The notes below the pieces were generated by a model. It did no database searches. It was given only the letters and a program-made list of their open reading frames with translations, and was not told where the DNA came from. From Buchnera aphidicola (Hyadaphis tataricae) (lineage in GTDB: Bacteria > Pseudomonadota > Gammaproteobacteria > Enterobacterales > Enterobacteriaceae), in contig NZ_CP034873.1 of assembly GCF_005081445.1 (NCBI RefSeq), positions 1-64,000 on the forward strand: a stretch of 64,000 nucleotides of DNA, written 5' to 3'. The translations under genes were made by a program, and so were the position numbers. Every line of letters starts with the position of its first letter. Position 1 is the first letter of the stretch. Below are positions 14,993-26,153 of the stretch, one piece after another.

Positions 14993-16588
14993 ATGGAAGT
15001 ACAACGTAATTTTTTTATTTTTTCTTTTTTATTTATTTCCTTTTTGCTTTTTCAGGCGTGGCAAAGTCAATCGCTGCTAAATAATAAAACTAGTAAAAAT
15101 ACTAGAACACTGCATCTTGTTAATAACGAACAACATAAAGATCAAATTATCATTAAAAATGACGTCATTAGCATGATTGTAAATATGCGTGGAGGAGATA
15201 TAGAAGAAGCTGATTTACTTGCATATAAAGAAAAATTGCATTCTTCTAAATCTTTAAAGTTACTTCAAACTTCACCTAATTTTATTTATCAAGCACAAAG
15301 TGGTTTAGTTGGAAAAGATGGACCAGATAGTTCAAAAAAAAGAAACAGACCATTATACTTTTCAGACAAAAAGTTTTTTGAATTAAAAGCTGATCAAAAA
15401 GAATTACGTGTACCAATAAAATCGATCAGTCAAAATGGTATAACTTATACAAAAACCTTCATTCTCAAACCGAAAAAATACGATATTGAAATAGAATATG
15501 ATATTTATAATCCAACAAAAAAAGTTTTAAAATTAAATATGTTTGGACAGATAAAACAGACTATGCATACATTAAAAAAACATGATATTTACAGTGGAAA
15601 TTTTGCTTTGCAAACGTTTCGAGGTGCTGCCTACTCTAGTTTAGATAAGAAATATGAAAAATATAACTTTGATAATATTGCTGATGATAAGAATTTGCAC
15701 GTGATGACTGAAAACGGTTGGGTCGCTATGTTACAGCAATATTTTGCAGTTGCTTGGATTCCTTGTAACACAGGTGTTAACACTATATATACATCTAATT
15801 TAACTCATGATGTCGCTGCTATTGGTTATAAATCATCTCCAATTCAAGTTTTTCCTAATAAACATACCATTACGAAAGCAAAATTATGGGTAGGACCTGA
15901 AATACAAGAAGAAATGAGATTAGTTGCACCAAATTTAGATTTAACTGTAGATTATGGATGGCTGTGGTTTTTATCGCAACCATTATTTAAATTATTAACT
16001 ATTTTGCATAAATTTATAGGTAATTGGGGTGTATCTATTGTTTTAATCACCTTTATCATGAAAGCTATAACATATCCATTAACAAAATCTCAATACATTG
16101 CAATGATAAAAATGCGTCGATTACAACCGAAAATTGAAGAAATAAAAGAGCAATTTAAACGTGATAAAAAACGCATTAGTCAAGAGATGATGAATTTATA
16201 TAAAAGAGAAAAAATTAATCCATTAGGTGGTTTTTTGCCTATTTTTATTCAAATGCCAATTTTTTTATCTCTGTATTATATGCTAGTAGGTTCTGTTGAA
16301 TTACGTCATGCTCCTTTTATTTTTTGGATTCACGATTTATCTAGTCAAGATCCATATTATGTGTTGCCTATTATTATGGGTTTAACAATGTTTTTTATTC
16401 AAAAAACGTCATCTACTGGCAATAATATTGCTGATCCCATTCAACAAAAAATTATGAATTTTGTTCCTGTAGTTTTTACAGTATTTTTTTTATGGTTTCC
16501 TTCAGGATTAGTATTATACTATATTGTTAGTAATTTAGTTACGATTATACAACAAAAGTTCATTTTTTCTACATGTAATAAAGATTAA
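14993..16588 (+). CDS. yidC: Membrane protein insertase YidC
   Basis: YidC inserts and folds inner-membrane proteins, alone or with SecYEG, including Fo subunits a and c. The 531 residues (E. coli 548) have an N-terminal membrane anchor (about residues 5-21), a large periplasmic domain (about 50-335) and the conserved C-terminal membrane core with YPLTKSQYIAMIKMRRLQPK and NPLGGFLPIFIQMPIFLSLYYML. It precedes mnmE, as in E. coli. Confidence 0.96.
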   Translation: MEVQRNFFIFSFLFISFLLFQAWQSQSLLNNKTSKNTRTLHLVNNEQHKDQIIIKNDVISMIVNMRGGDIEEADLLAYKEKLHSSKSLKLLQTSPNFIYQAQSGLVGKDGPDSSKKRNRPLYFSDKKFFELKADQKELRVPIKSISQNGITYTKTFILKPKKYDIEIEYDIYNPTKKVLKLNMFGQIKQTMHTLKKHDIYSGNFALQTFRGAAYSSLDKKYEKYNFDNIADDKNLHVMTENGWVAMLQQYFAVAWIPCNTGVNTIYTSNLTHDVAAIGYKSSPIQVFPNKHTITKAKLWVGPEIQEEMRLVAPNLDLTVDYGWLWFLSQPLFKLLTILHKFIGNWGVSIVLITFIMKAITYPLTKSQYIAMIKMRRLQPKIEEIKEQFKRDKKRISQEMMNLYKREKINPLGGFLPIFIQMPIFLSLYYMLVGSVELRHAPFIFWIHDLSSQDPYYVLPIIMGLTMFFIQKTSSTGNNIADPIQQKIMNFVPVVFTVFFLWFPSGLVLYYIVSNLVTIIQQKFIFSTCNKD

Positions 16589-16661
16589 ATAGAAAATATT
16601 TTAACTCACCTAAAAAACATAAAATTTTTTAATTTTTGTAACACTTCTTAAGAAAGAATTT

Positions 16662-18020
16662 ATGATTAATAATGATACAATTGTAGCTCAGGTGACTCAT
16701 CCTGGAAAAAGTTCTGTTGGAATATTAAGAATCTCTGGACCGAAAACGAAAACTATTGCTATAGAAATTTTAGGAGCATTACCTCGAGCAAGATATGCTA
16801 CTTATTCAAATTTTTTAGATTCTCAAAAAAGAGTATTAGATAAGGGTATCGCTTTATGGTTTCCAGCTCCTTGTTCTTTCACAGGAGAAGATATACTAGA
16901 ATTACAGGGTCATGGTAGTCCATTAATAATAGATTTACTAATACAAAGAATTACATCAATTATGCATACTAGAATAGCGCGACCAGGAGAATTTTCTGAA
17001 CGTGCTTTTTTAAATGGTAAAATAGATTTAATTCAAGCAGAAGCTATCGATGATTTAATTAATGCTGAAACTGAATTATCAATACGTGCATCTTTAAATT
17101 CATTACAAGGAGATTTTTCTTCTTCTATTGAAAAGTTAATAAATGTTATTGTAGCATTACGTATGCATGTCGAATCTACTATAGATTTTTCAGAGGAAGA
17201 TATCAATATTGATATCAATCAGATCATTAATAGTCAATTAAAACAATTAGATCATCACTTTAAAAAATTAAAAAAAACTATTGCAGAAGGTAAGTTACTT
17301 AAAGAAGGGAAAAAAATAGTAATTGTTGGCTTTCCAAATACAGGAAAGTCGAGTTTATTAAATATTTTGTCATGTTCTGATAGAGCAATTGTAACAAATA
17401 TTGCTGGTACTACAAGAGATCTTCTCTATCAGTATGTTAATATCAATGGTATTGTATGTGAATTAATTGATACTGCAGGATTACGCAATACACACAATGA
17501 AATAGAACGAATTGGTATAAAGCGAGCTTGGAATATACTTCAAACCGCAAATCACATTCTTTTTGTTATCGATGCAACCATAGAACCATTAGAACAAAAA
17601 AAAATATCCAAAGATTTTTTAAACAAAATTCCAACAAACATTGAAGTTACTTTTGTTTTAAATAAAAATGATTTATTGAATAAGCGATTTGGTGTTAAAA
17701 AAATTAAAGATATGTTTTTTTTCAGAGTTTCTGCTTTGACAGGTGAAGGAATTGATAGTTTGCGAAATCATATTGTAAATATTGAAAAAAATAAAAGCGA
17801 AGAAGGTGTGTTCATTGCTCGTAGACGTCACATTAATCAAATTAATTTAGCATATAATGAATTATCAAGAGCTCAAAAAAATTGGTCATCGTATGAAAAT
17901 ATTGAACTATTAGCTGAATCATTAAATTTAATGAATAAATTTTTAGGAGAAATTACGGGAAAGTTTAGCACTGAAGATTTGTTAAAAAATATTTTTTCTA
18001 ATTTTTGTATTGGTAAGTAA
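16662..18020 (+). CDS. mnmE: tRNA modification GTPase MnmE (TrmE, ThdF)
   Basis: MnmE is the GTPase partner of MnmG in wobble-uridine modification. The 452 residues comprise the N-terminal folate-binding domain ([19 protein letters not shown]), a helical domain, and an inserted G domain with G1 GFPNTGKSS near residue 222, G2/G3 TNIAGTTRD and DTAGLR, and G4 NKND. The C-terminal CIGK with the conserved cysteine is present. The G1 motif has F and T where E. coli has R and A. Confidence 0.97.
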   Translation: MINNDTIVAQVTHPGKSSVGILRISGPKTKTIAIEILGALPRARYATYSNFLDSQKRVLDKGIALWFPAPCSFTGEDILELQGHGSPLIIDLLIQRITSIMHTRIARPGEFSERAFLNGKIDLIQAEAIDDLINAETELSIRASLNSLQGDFSSSIEKLINVIVALRMHVESTIDFSEEDINIDINQIINSQLKQLDHHFKKLKKTIAEGKLLKEGKKIVIVGFPNTGKSSLLNILSCSDRAIVTNIAGTTRDLLYQYVNINGIVCELIDTAGLRNTHNEIERIGIKRAWNILQTANHILFVIDATIEPLEQKKISKDFLNKIPTNIEVTFVLNKNDLLNKRFGVKKIKDMFFFRVSALTGEGIDSLRNHIVNIEKNKSEEGVFIARRRHINQINLAYNELSRAQKNWSSYENIELLAESLNLMNKFLGEITGKFSTEDLLKNIFSNFCIGK

Positions 18021-18033
18021 GGCCAAAATAATA

Positions 18034-18106
18034 TGCCCGGAGGCGGAATTGAACCACCGACACGGGGATTTTCAGTCCCCTGCTCTACCGACTGAGCTAT
18101 CCGGGC
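18034..18106 (-). tRNA. pheT: tRNA-Phe (anticodon GAA)
   Basis: The minus strand folds into a 73-base cloverleaf. The acceptor arms are GCCCGGA and TCCGGGC, the anticodon stem-loop is GGGGA-CTGAAAA-TCCCC with anticodon GAA, and the T loop reads TTCAATT. The discriminator base is A and no CCA follows in the genome, so the end must be added by the cca product. The gene symbol is ambiguous because E. coli has two copies (pheU, pheV). Confidence 0.95.
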
Positions 18107-18117
18107 TTATTTGAGAA

Positions 18118-18152
18118 ATTATATTAAATCATCAAATGTAAAACATTGTCAA
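18118..18152 (-). promoter_or_regulatory. Possible tRNA-Phe promoter elements
   Basis: The minus strand contains a perfect TTGACA (complement of 18147-18152) and a perfect TATAAT (complement of 18118-18123) just upstream of tRNA-Phe. Their spacing is 23 bases rather than about 17, so they may not act as a pair; gattta at 16 bases from TTGACA could serve instead. Confidence 0.35.
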
Positions 18153-18256
18153 TTGTTTTTTTTATTTGTAACAACGTCTTTTTTGTTTTTTAAAATCATA
18201 ATATATATTTTTTAATAAAATTTTTTTCAGTAAAAAATAAAAAAACAATATTTACC

Positions 18257-18285
18257 CTTGAAAGTTTCTATAAAGATCCCTATAT
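18257..18285 (+). promoter_or_regulatory. Sigma-32 type heat-shock promoter of groESL
   Basis: ccCTTGAAA (CTTGAA at 18257-18262) followed after 15 bases by CCCTATAT (18278-18285) matches the sigma-32 consensus CTTGAA / CCCCATnT with one mismatch in the -10. It lies about 78 bases before groES, as in E. coli. rpoH, which encodes sigma-32, is intact at 25160-26017. Confidence 0.75.
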
Positions 18286-18362
18286 TTAAATTAAGACAAG
18301 ATTTTATGAAGTAAATTATAAATAAAATTACTAAGCAAGATTATTCACAGAGGTATTGTTAT

Positions 18363-18653
18363 ATGAAAATTCGTCCGTTGCATGATCGTGTTCTTGTTAA
18401 GCGTCAAGAAGTTGAATCAAAATCTGCAGGTGGAATTGTTCTTACAGGCTCTGCTGCAGGTAAATCTACTCGAGGGACTGTCACTGCTGTCGGTAAAGGA
18501 CGTACATTAGATAATGGGCAAATTAAAGCACTAGATGTGAAAGTTGGTGATGTTGTGATTTTTAATGAAGGTTATGGCGCAAAAACAGAGAAAATTGATA
18601 ATGAAGAGTTGTTAATTTTAACTGAAAGTGACATTTTAGCAATTGTTGAATAG
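18363..18653 (+). CDS. groES: Co-chaperonin GroES
   Basis: GroES caps the GroEL cylinder during folding. The 96 residues match the E. coli protein: [14 protein letters not shown] at the start, the mobile loop [15 protein letters not shown] that docks on GroEL (about residues 20-34), and ESDILAIVE at the end. It is followed after 84 bases by groEL and lies behind a sigma-32-type promoter. Confidence 0.98.
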   Translation: MKIRPLHDRVLVKRQEVESKSAGGIVLTGSAAGKSTRGTVTAVGKGRTLDNGQIKALDVKVGDVVIFNEGYGAKTEKIDNEELLILTESDILAIVE

Positions 18654-18713
18654 TAAACTTAGAAAGAAAAGAACATAAGTATATTACTAGACGCTTATCC
18701 ATTAAAACATTAA

Positions 18714-20384
<1,671 letters not shown>

Positions 20385-20426
20385 CAATACCCTATTTTAT
20401 TTGTTATTAAAACTATTTAACAACTT

Positions 20427-20460
20427 CTTTCCTCAGATATTTTTTCTGAGGAAAGTTTTT
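20427..20460 (+). terminator. Intrinsic terminator after groEL
   Basis: Perfect 10-base arms ctttcctcag (20427-20436) and ctgaggaaag (20446-20455) enclose a 9-base loop and run directly into ttttt and further T-rich sequence. It lies 43 bases after the groEL stop and is the clearest intrinsic terminator in the window. Confidence 0.85.
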
Positions 20461-20819
20461 GTTTATTTTGCATTTAATGTATTTTATTAACACTATTTAC
20501 TATGACAGTATTATGAATTGATTGTGTTTTTTTCAGCAGTGTTGTAAATTAATCTAAAAATTAGATATTTAGATATTATTTAAATAATGTGCGAGAATGT
20601 TTAGAATGATGCATCACTGCAATTTGATAAAATTTTTTCGATGATTTTTAAATTATGCTTTATAATATATTTTAACGTAATAAAGTGTTATGCAATTTTT
20701 TAGTGGTTTATTGTCTATTACCTAATTCATGTTTTTTATAGAGTATTAATATTACAAAATGCATATAAGTGACCTTCTAATTTTATAGGAATTTAGAAGA
20801 TCTATAAAAATGTTTAGTG
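20461..20819. other. AT-rich spacer, likely the fully eroded 3' part of epmB
   Basis: No gene or clear motif is visible. If the epmB remnant at 20820-21160 once had full length, its 3' two-thirds would have occupied this stretch, although it is about 170 bases too short, so deletions must have occurred. A six-frame reading by eye finds no convincing similarity to the rest of the family. Confidence 0.45.
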
Positions 20820-21160
20820 ATTGAATTAGATATAAAAAATAGAAAATGTTTTTCAAACAGTAATGATAATTCATAGTGCAAAAATTTTTATCATCCATAA
20901 AACTTTACTATAAAGTTTTTACTTAAAATCTAGTACAATCTAGTAAAACATCATATTTTTTGTTTTTTCTTCGTTTTTTCGAATTTTTAAAAAACAGAAA
21001 ATTCTTGATTTTTTTCTTATTGTTTATAGAAAATATCAAAATATTTTATTTTTTTAATAAAAGACCAAAAAGAAAAAATCAAAAATATTAATACTGTTGT
21101 ATTCAAAACATTTTTCATTAGTTTTCAAGCCAAATTTTATTAATTATTTTTTATTTTCAT
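20820..21160 (-). pseudogene. epmB: Decayed epmB (yjeK), EF-P lysine 2,3-aminomutase remnant
   Basis: The intact gene makes the radical-SAM enzyme that supplies beta-lysine for EF-P modification. Read on the minus strand with stops and frameshifts, 21085-21037 gives FLIFSFWSFIKKIK, against FALRVPRSFIDRME in E. coli (residues 51-64). NQEF follows, matching SQDEF. Near 20919-20845 comes KLYSKVLWMIKIFCTMNYHY then CLKN, against KYHNRALLLVKGGCAVNCRY then CFRR. The F51-to-C120 distance is 205 bases here versus 207 expected. One of the three iron-sulfur cysteines has become Tyr. Position and orientation, divergent from efp, are as in E. coli. Comparison was by eye. Confidence 0.85.
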
Positions 21161-21257
21161 GATAGAATATTAACGGTGTAATATCAATAATCATTTTTTA
21201 TATTTATTATTGTTTTTATTTTGTGTATATTTATGATATTAAATAATAAAGGTTTTT

Positions 21258-21827
21258 ATGAGAATATATCATAGCAATAATTTCCGTTCTGGTAATAAAA
21301 TTATTTTTGAAAAAGAACCTTATTTAATTGAATCTAGCGAATTTGTGAAACCGGGAAAAGGACAGGCCTTTGTTCGCGTAAAATTAAGAAAATTCTCTAC
21401 AAAGCAATTAATAGAAAAAACATTTAAATCGACAGATACTTTAGAAGTAGCTGATGTTATAGAATATAAATTGTGTTATTTATATAATGATGGTTATTTT
21501 TGGTACTTTATCAATAACAGTACCTTTGAAGAACTTACAGTAGAGAAAAACATTATTGGTCCTCACAAAAAATGGTTATTAGAACAAGATGAATGCCTTG
21601 TAATTCTATGGAATCAAAAACCAATTTCCATAGTACCAAAAACTTTTATCGAGGCTAAAGTAATTAGTACTGCAGTAACTTTAAAGGGAGATACTATTAA
21701 TACATCCGTCACCAAACTGGCTACCTTAACAACTGGAGCAGTGATAAGAGTACCTTTATTTATTCAAAATGGTTCATTAGTAAAGGTAGACACTAGATCT
21801 GGAGAATATGTTTCTAGAATTAAGTAA
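21258..21827 (+). CDS. efp: Translation elongation factor P
   Basis: EF-P helps ribosomes past polyproline stretches. The 189 residues match E. coli length and have the KOW-like N-terminal domain, two OB domains and the ending [13 protein letters not shown]. The target lysine K34 is kept in VKPGKGQAF. An aaagg site precedes the ATG. The neighbouring epmB is a pseudogene, so full beta-lysylation of K34 is doubtful. Confidence 0.97.
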   Translation: MRIYHSNNFRSGNKIIFEKEPYLIESSEFVKPGKGQAFVRVKLRKFSTKQLIEKTFKSTDTLEVADVIEYKLCYLYNDGYFWYFINNSTFEELTVEKNIIGPHKKWLLEQDECLVILWNQKPISIVPKTFIEAKVISTAVTLKGDTINTSVTKLATLTTGAVIRVPLFIQNGSLVKVDTRSGEYVSRIK

Positions 21828-21843
21828 AATTTTATCATTTTTA

Positions 21844-22584
21844 TTAATATTCATTTCCTGTAACGTATTGTCTATAGCTTTCCCATTCAAATGTTAACCA
21901 TAGACTATTTCCTAAACGCATTCTATCAATTACTCTTTCTCCTAATAAATTTTGCATACCTTTGTGATCTAAATTAGACAGCATTCCAGTCGAACGTTTA
22001 GATGATGATCGTCTATCCACTATTTGATTGATGATTACTTTTTCATAACGAGATTCAGTTTGCATTCCAATTTCGTCGATCATGAGCAAATCAACACTAC
22101 TAAGATTATGCAACAAGTGTTCTTCGGTCATGTTACTAGACCCGTTAAATGTACCCTTCATATTAGACATTAAATCAGCTACTGTAACCAGTAAAATACT
22201 TTTTCCATGTAAAATTAAATAATTACCTATTGCCGATGCCAAATGATTTTTTCCTGTTCCTGGTTTTCCTGAAAAGATAAAGCTTGCAATATTTTTATTG
22301 AATTCTTCTGCATATTTTTTTGATGCTTTTAGCACTCTTCTATGACCATCGTGTTCAACTTTGTAATTGTCAAATGAACAATTCATATACAATTCTCGAA
22401 TACCTGATCGACCCAGTACGCGTTGCATTTTCATTGCTTTATTTTCACGTATTATAAACTCAGAAGATAGTCGGCCTTGTTCTTGATTCCAAGATAATAA
22501 GTCTTCTTCATTTTTAAATTTTGGTTTTATGTTATGAGGCATTAAGCGTTGAAGACGTTTAAAAAATTCAGTATAAAATGTCAT
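21844..22584 (-). CDS. dnaC: DNA replication protein DnaC (helicase loader)
   Basis: DnaC loads the DnaB helicase at origins and restarted forks. The 246 residues (E. coli 245) show an AAA+ ATPase domain: Walker A FSGKPGTGKNHLA near residue 104, Walker B LLMIDEIG near 168, and the NQIVDRRSSSKRSTGMLSN region. It ends VTGNEY like E. coli VTGKEY. The start overlaps the dnaT stop by one base. It lies tail to tail with efp. Confidence 0.96.
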   Translation of the reverse strand: MTFYTEFFKRLQRLMPHNIKPKFKNEEDLLSWNQEQGRLSSEFIIRENKAMKMQRVLGRSGIRELYMNCSFDNYKVEHDGHRRVLKASKKYAEEFNKNIASFIFSGKPGTGKNHLASAIGNYLILHGKSILLVTVADLMSNMKGTFNGSSNMTEEHLLHNLSSVDLLMIDEIGMQTESRYEKVIINQIVDRRSSSKRSTGMLSNLDHKGMQNLLGERVIDRMRLGNSLWLTFEWESYRQYVTGNEY

Positions 22585-23078
22585 TATTTACCCCTGAATC
22601 CATTGGGTATAATTTTATCTGGTTTTGGTATAAAAGTAATATCTCTTTTTTGTTTTGCATTATTATTAATCATTCTACTGTTATATATACTTCTAGCTAA
22701 CTTTTGTTGCCATTGCATGTGATAGCACATACAATTTTCTTCTTTCCAATAAGAAATAAAAGATGCTAATTCAAATTCCGAGACTTCTTTATTTAAAAAA
22801 ATACCCCATAATGCAGCTTGACGAATGAAATCTTTATCTGGAGTCCAGTTAGCATGCATAGCAAATTTATTATTGATATTTTCTTTTATTTTTTCTTGTT
22901 TGAGACAATGATATTTAATATCAAATATTTTTTTTAAAAACTCTGGAGTCATCGCATAAAAAATAGGTTGTTTATTGTTTATAATTCTTACCGCTCCATT
23001 ACTAGATGCTTCTATAATTTGAATTGGATTTTTACAAAATGCATTTAACGTTGCATTTTTAGAAATTAAAATTTTCAT
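22584..23078 (-). CDS. dnaT: Primosomal protein DnaT
   Basis: DnaT acts in PriA-dependent replication restart, handing DnaB-DnaC to the fork. The 164 residues (E. coli 179) are weakly conserved N-terminally (AVRIINNKQPIFYAMTPEFL) but clear C-terminally: NWTPDKDFIRQAALWG, ELASFISYW, MQWQQKLARS and the ending IPNGFRG. It is coupled to dnaC through an ATGA/TAATG-type overlap, as the E. coli dnaTC operon. Confidence 0.93.
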   Translation of the reverse strand: MKILISKNATLNAFCKNPIQIIEASSNGAVRIINNKQPIFYAMTPEFLKKIFDIKYHCLKQEKIKENINNKFAMHANWTPDKDFIRQAALWGIFLNKEVSEFELASFISYWKEENCMCYHMQWQQKLARSIYNSRMINNNAKQKRDITFIPKPDKIIPNGFRGK

Positions 23079-23148
23079 GATTTTTTTAAACCTTATATTT
23101 ATTTGATTGTTTCACATTGATTTTGATTAAAATTGTGAATGTATTTTA

Positions 23149-23727
23149 TCAAATGTGTCTATTAAATATATAAAGATAACATGCGATTTTTTTTGTGATC
23201 TTTTTTTTATATAAAACCCAATTTTTAGATATTAAAATAGGTGTTTTATTTTCTGTTTCAATGTAAAGCAGTGAATTTTTTTTTACCCAATTGTTATTTT
23301 CTAATAACTTTATAGTAGATTGCACCAGTCCTTGATGAAAAGGCGGATCAACAAATATTATATCATACGGTTTTCCTTTTTTTTTTAGCCAATATAAAGT
23401 GTTAGTATGTATAATTTCTATATTATATAAATTTAATTTTTTGGTATTTTTTTTGATATTGACAATGTTTTTTTTATTTATTTCTAAACATGTTAAAAAT
23501 TTAGCATGACGTGAAATGGCTTCAATTCCTAGCACGCCACTCCCTGAAAAACAATCAAGACATCTAGAGCGTGGAATATATTCAGATAACCATTCGAAAA
23601 GCATTGTTCTTATTCGATTGGTAGTCGGACGTAAGTTTGAATGATATTGAAAGGGTATTTTTCTTCCCTTAAGTTTTCCAGAAATGACGTAAATTTTATT
23701 GTTTTTTTTGAGAAAAACATTGTTCAT
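23149..23727 (-). CDS. rsmD: 16S rRNA guanine-966 N2-methyltransferase RsmD
   Basis: RsmD (YhhF) methylates G966 of 16S rRNA. The 192 residues (E. coli 198) carry GKLKGRKIPFQ, RPTTNRIRTMLFEWL, the SAM-binding segment DCFSGSGVLGIEAISRHA and the catalytic motif FVDPPFHQG near residue 130. It is divergent from ftsY, the same arrangement as yhhF-ftsY in E. coli. Confidence 0.95.
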   Translation of the reverse strand: MNNVFLKKNNKIYVISGKLKGRKIPFQYHSNLRPTTNRIRTMLFEWLSEYIPRSRCLDCFSGSGVLGIEAISRHAKFLTCLEINKKNIVNIKKNTKKLNLYNIEIIHTNTLYWLKKKGKPYDIIFVDPPFHQGLVQSTIKLLENNNWVKKNSLLYIETENKTPILISKNWVLYKKKITKKIACYLYIFNRHI

Positions 23728-23857
23728 TTTATTAGATTACTTGTGTTAATGATATAATTTTTTTCTATTATTAAATGATAATCTAAATAAGTATTTTTTT
23801 GAAACAATATTCTTTTTTAATAAAGACTATTTCTAAACGATGAAAAGTGGTGATAAT

Positions 23858-25045
23858 ATGCAAGACGATAAAAAAAGTGGTTTTTTTTCTTGGTTTAATA
23901 CGACTATAAGAAAAAAAAAGGATTTAAAAAATGAACCAAAACAAGATTTAAAAAAACAAACAGAAAACTCTCACATGGTTTCAAATTTAATCATTCAAAA
24001 AACAAATAAAGATGATAATCAAGCATATAATATAAAAAATCAATTAATTAAAAAAAATAATGTAACCAAAACAGAAACTAGAATCTTGAATAATGAAAGT
24101 AACAATGTAAAAATAATTAAAAATACGCCAATAAGTTTTTTTTCACGTTTAAAAAATGGATTAAAAAAGACTAAAAAATTTTTTGGAGATGGAATAAATC
24201 GTATTTTTTTGTTAAAACATGTTGATAATGTTTTATTTGAAGAACTAGAAGAAAAAATGTTACTTGCTGACATAGGTTTAGAGACTACAGAACAAATCAT
24301 CAGTAACTTAATTAAAGATAGCAAGCGTAAAGATTTAAAAACTTCTGAAAAGGTATATTTTTTATTAAAAAAAAATATGTATGATATTCTTAAACATGTA
24401 GAAAAGCCTTTGAAAGTATCTGTTTTGCATCCTTTTGTTATTTTAGTCGTTGGTGTTAATGGAACAGGAAAAACTACAACAGTGGTGAAGTTAGCAAAAA
24501 AATACCAATTAGAAGGAAAATCTGTCATGTTAGCTGCAGCAGATACTTTTAGAGCCGCAGGTATAGAACAGTTACAAATTTTAGGAAAATTAAATAAAAT
24601 AACTGTAATAGCTCAACATTTTGGTTCTGATCCAGCAGCAGTAGTCTTTGATGCTATACAATCAGCGAAATCAAAAAATATTGATGTTTTAATTATTGAT
24701 ACAGCAGGAAGATTGCACAACAAGTCACATTTAGTAGAAGAATTAAAAAAAATAGTGAGAGTAATCAAAAAAATCAACGTATCTGCACCCCACGAGACAA
24801 TATTAATTTTAGACGCATGTAATGGACAAAATACAATACAACAGACAGAAATATTTCATAAAGCATTACATATTACAGGAATCATTATTACTAAATTAGA
24901 CGGCACAGCAAAGGGTGGTGTTATATTTTCATTAGCAAATCAATTTAAAATTCCTATTCGCTATATCGGAATTGGCGAAAAAACAGAAGATTTAGGAGTT
25001 TTTAGTAGTCAAGAGTTTATTGATGCTATTTTTGATAATAAATAA
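23858..25045 (+). CDS. ftsY: Signal recognition particle receptor FtsY
   Basis: FtsY receives SRP-ribosome complexes at the membrane. The frame opens at 23840, but the ATG at 23858 gives MQDDKKSGFFSWF, aligned with E. coli MAKEKKRGFFSWL, and follows aagtggtg, so I use it (395 residues; E. coli 497). The acidic A domain is reduced to a short lysine/asparagine-rich stretch (about residues 15-95). The NG domain is intact: GVNGTGKTTT, DTAGRLHNKSH, TKLDGTAKGG. E. coli has ftsE and ftsX downstream; both are absent. Confidence 0.95.
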   Translation: MQDDKKSGFFSWFNTTIRKKKDLKNEPKQDLKKQTENSHMVSNLIIQKTNKDDNQAYNIKNQLIKKNNVTKTETRILNNESNNVKIIKNTPISFFSRLKNGLKKTKKFFGDGINRIFLLKHVDNVLFEELEEKMLLADIGLETTEQIISNLIKDSKRKDLKTSEKVYFLLKKNMYDILKHVEKPLKVSVLHPFVILVVGVNGTGKTTTVVKLAKKYQLEGKSVMLAAADTFRAAGIEQLQILGKLNKITVIAQHFGSDPAAVVFDAIQSAKSKNIDVLIIDTAGRLHNKSHLVEELKKIVRVIKKINVSAPHETILILDACNGQNTIQQTEIFHKALHITGIIITKLDGTAKGGVIFSLANQFKIPIRYIGIGEKTEDLGVFSSQEFIDAIFDNK

Positions 25046-25064
25046 ATATCATGTTTTTATTCAG

Positions 25065-25090
25065 ATAAATCTTTGATTTATATTTTTAAT
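25065..25090 (+). terminator. Possible weak terminator after ftsY
   Basis: ataaatc (25065-25071) and gatttat (25075-25081) form a 7-base perfect stem with a three-base loop, followed by atttttaatt. The stem has only one G-C pair, so it may be a chance structure. Confidence 0.35.
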
Positions 25091-25159
25091 TACAGTATCA
25101 TATTATAGTTCCACACGTTTATACTTTAGTAAATATAATCTGTTGACGCGGGAATAAAT

Positions 25160-26017
25160 ATGATTGATAAAGTACAAGTTTTATCTGTTACGCCACCAAG
25201 TAATTTAGATGCTTATATTAGAATAGCTAATTTGTGGCCTATGTTGTCAATAAAAGAAGAAAAATCACTGGCTAAACGATTACGATATAATGGTGATTTA
25301 GACGCTGCAAAAACTTTAATTTTATCTCATCTCCGTTTTGTAATTCATATTTCACGCAGTTATTCAGGATATGGTTTACTGCAAGCTGACTTGATACAAG
25401 AAGGGAATTTAGGTTTGATGAAAGCAGTACGTAGATTTAATCCAGAAATAGGAGTACGTTTAGTATCATTTGCGGTGCATTGGATTAAATCAGAAATTCA
25501 TGAGTATGTGTTGCGGAATTGGCGTATTGTTAAAGTTGCTACTACGAAATCACAAAGAAAATTATTTTTTAATTTAAGAAAAACTAAGAAAAGATTAGGA
25601 TGGTTTAACGAAGAGGAAATTAGTATAGTTGCTAAAGAGTTGGGAGTTAGTAGTAAAGATGTTCGAGAAATGGAGTCTCGAATGTCAGTGCAAGATGTCG
25701 TTTTTAATCCGTTGCCAGAAGATGATCATACAGATGGAAGAAATTATCATTCTGTTCAATATTTACAAGATAAAACGTCTAATTTTGCTCATGGTGTAGA
25801 AGAAGAGAATTGGGACGAACATGCTACTAATAAATTAAGCAATGCATTATTAGGTTTAGATAAACGAAGTCGTGATATCATTCATGCGCGCTGGTTAGAT
25901 AAAGATAAAAAAAATACTTTACAAAACATAGCCAGTAATTATGGAATTTCAGCAGAACGAGTTCGACAATTGGAAAAAAATGCTATGAAAAAATTAAAAA
26001 TAGCTATAGAATCTTAG
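25160..26017 (+). CDS. rpoH: RNA polymerase sigma-32 factor RpoH
   Basis: RpoH directs transcription of heat-shock genes such as groESL. The 285 residues match E. coli length. Region 2 reads [21 protein letters not shown] and [20 protein letters not shown]. The RpoH box [15 protein letters not shown], specific to sigma-32, follows near residue 130, and region 4 has the helix-turn-helix [20 protein letters not shown] sigma-32-type promoter precedes groES in this window. Confidence 0.97.
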   Translation: MIDKVQVLSVTPPSNLDAYIRIANLWPMLSIKEEKSLAKRLRYNGDLDAAKTLILSHLRFVIHISRSYSGYGLLQADLIQEGNLGLMKAVRRFNPEIGVRLVSFAVHWIKSEIHEYVLRNWRIVKVATTKSQRKLFFNLRKTKKRLGWFNEEEISIVAKELGVSSKDVREMESRMSVQDVVFNPLPEDDHTDGRNYHSVQYLQDKTSNFAHGVEEENWDEHATNKLSNALLGLDKRSRDIIHARWLDKDKKNTLQNIASNYGISAERVRQLEKNAMKKLKIAIES

Positions 26018-26063
26018 TATTAAAAACGCAATTTTATATGTAAAAAATCAAATTTTTTATGTA

Positions 26064-26103
26064 GAGTATGAGATTAAGTTTGTGCAATTAAAAACTCATA
26101 CTC
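26064..26103. terminator. Inverted repeat between convergent rpoH and glmS
   Basis: gagtatgag (26064-26072) and ctcatactc (26095-26103) are perfectly complementary 9-base arms around a 22-base loop. The structure lies between the ends of rpoH and glmS and could terminate both. The following tract on the plus strand is only moderately T-rich (cgttttc). Confidence 0.5.
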
Positions 26104-26153
26104 CGTTTTCAAACAAAATTTACAATTATATTAATGCAATCTAAAAAAATTTT

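Noticed and set aside
24040..24528. Open frame of 162 codons on the minus strand inside ftsY
   Set aside because: It is antisense to the conserved N domain of ftsY and has no recognisable motif; low complexity explains its length.
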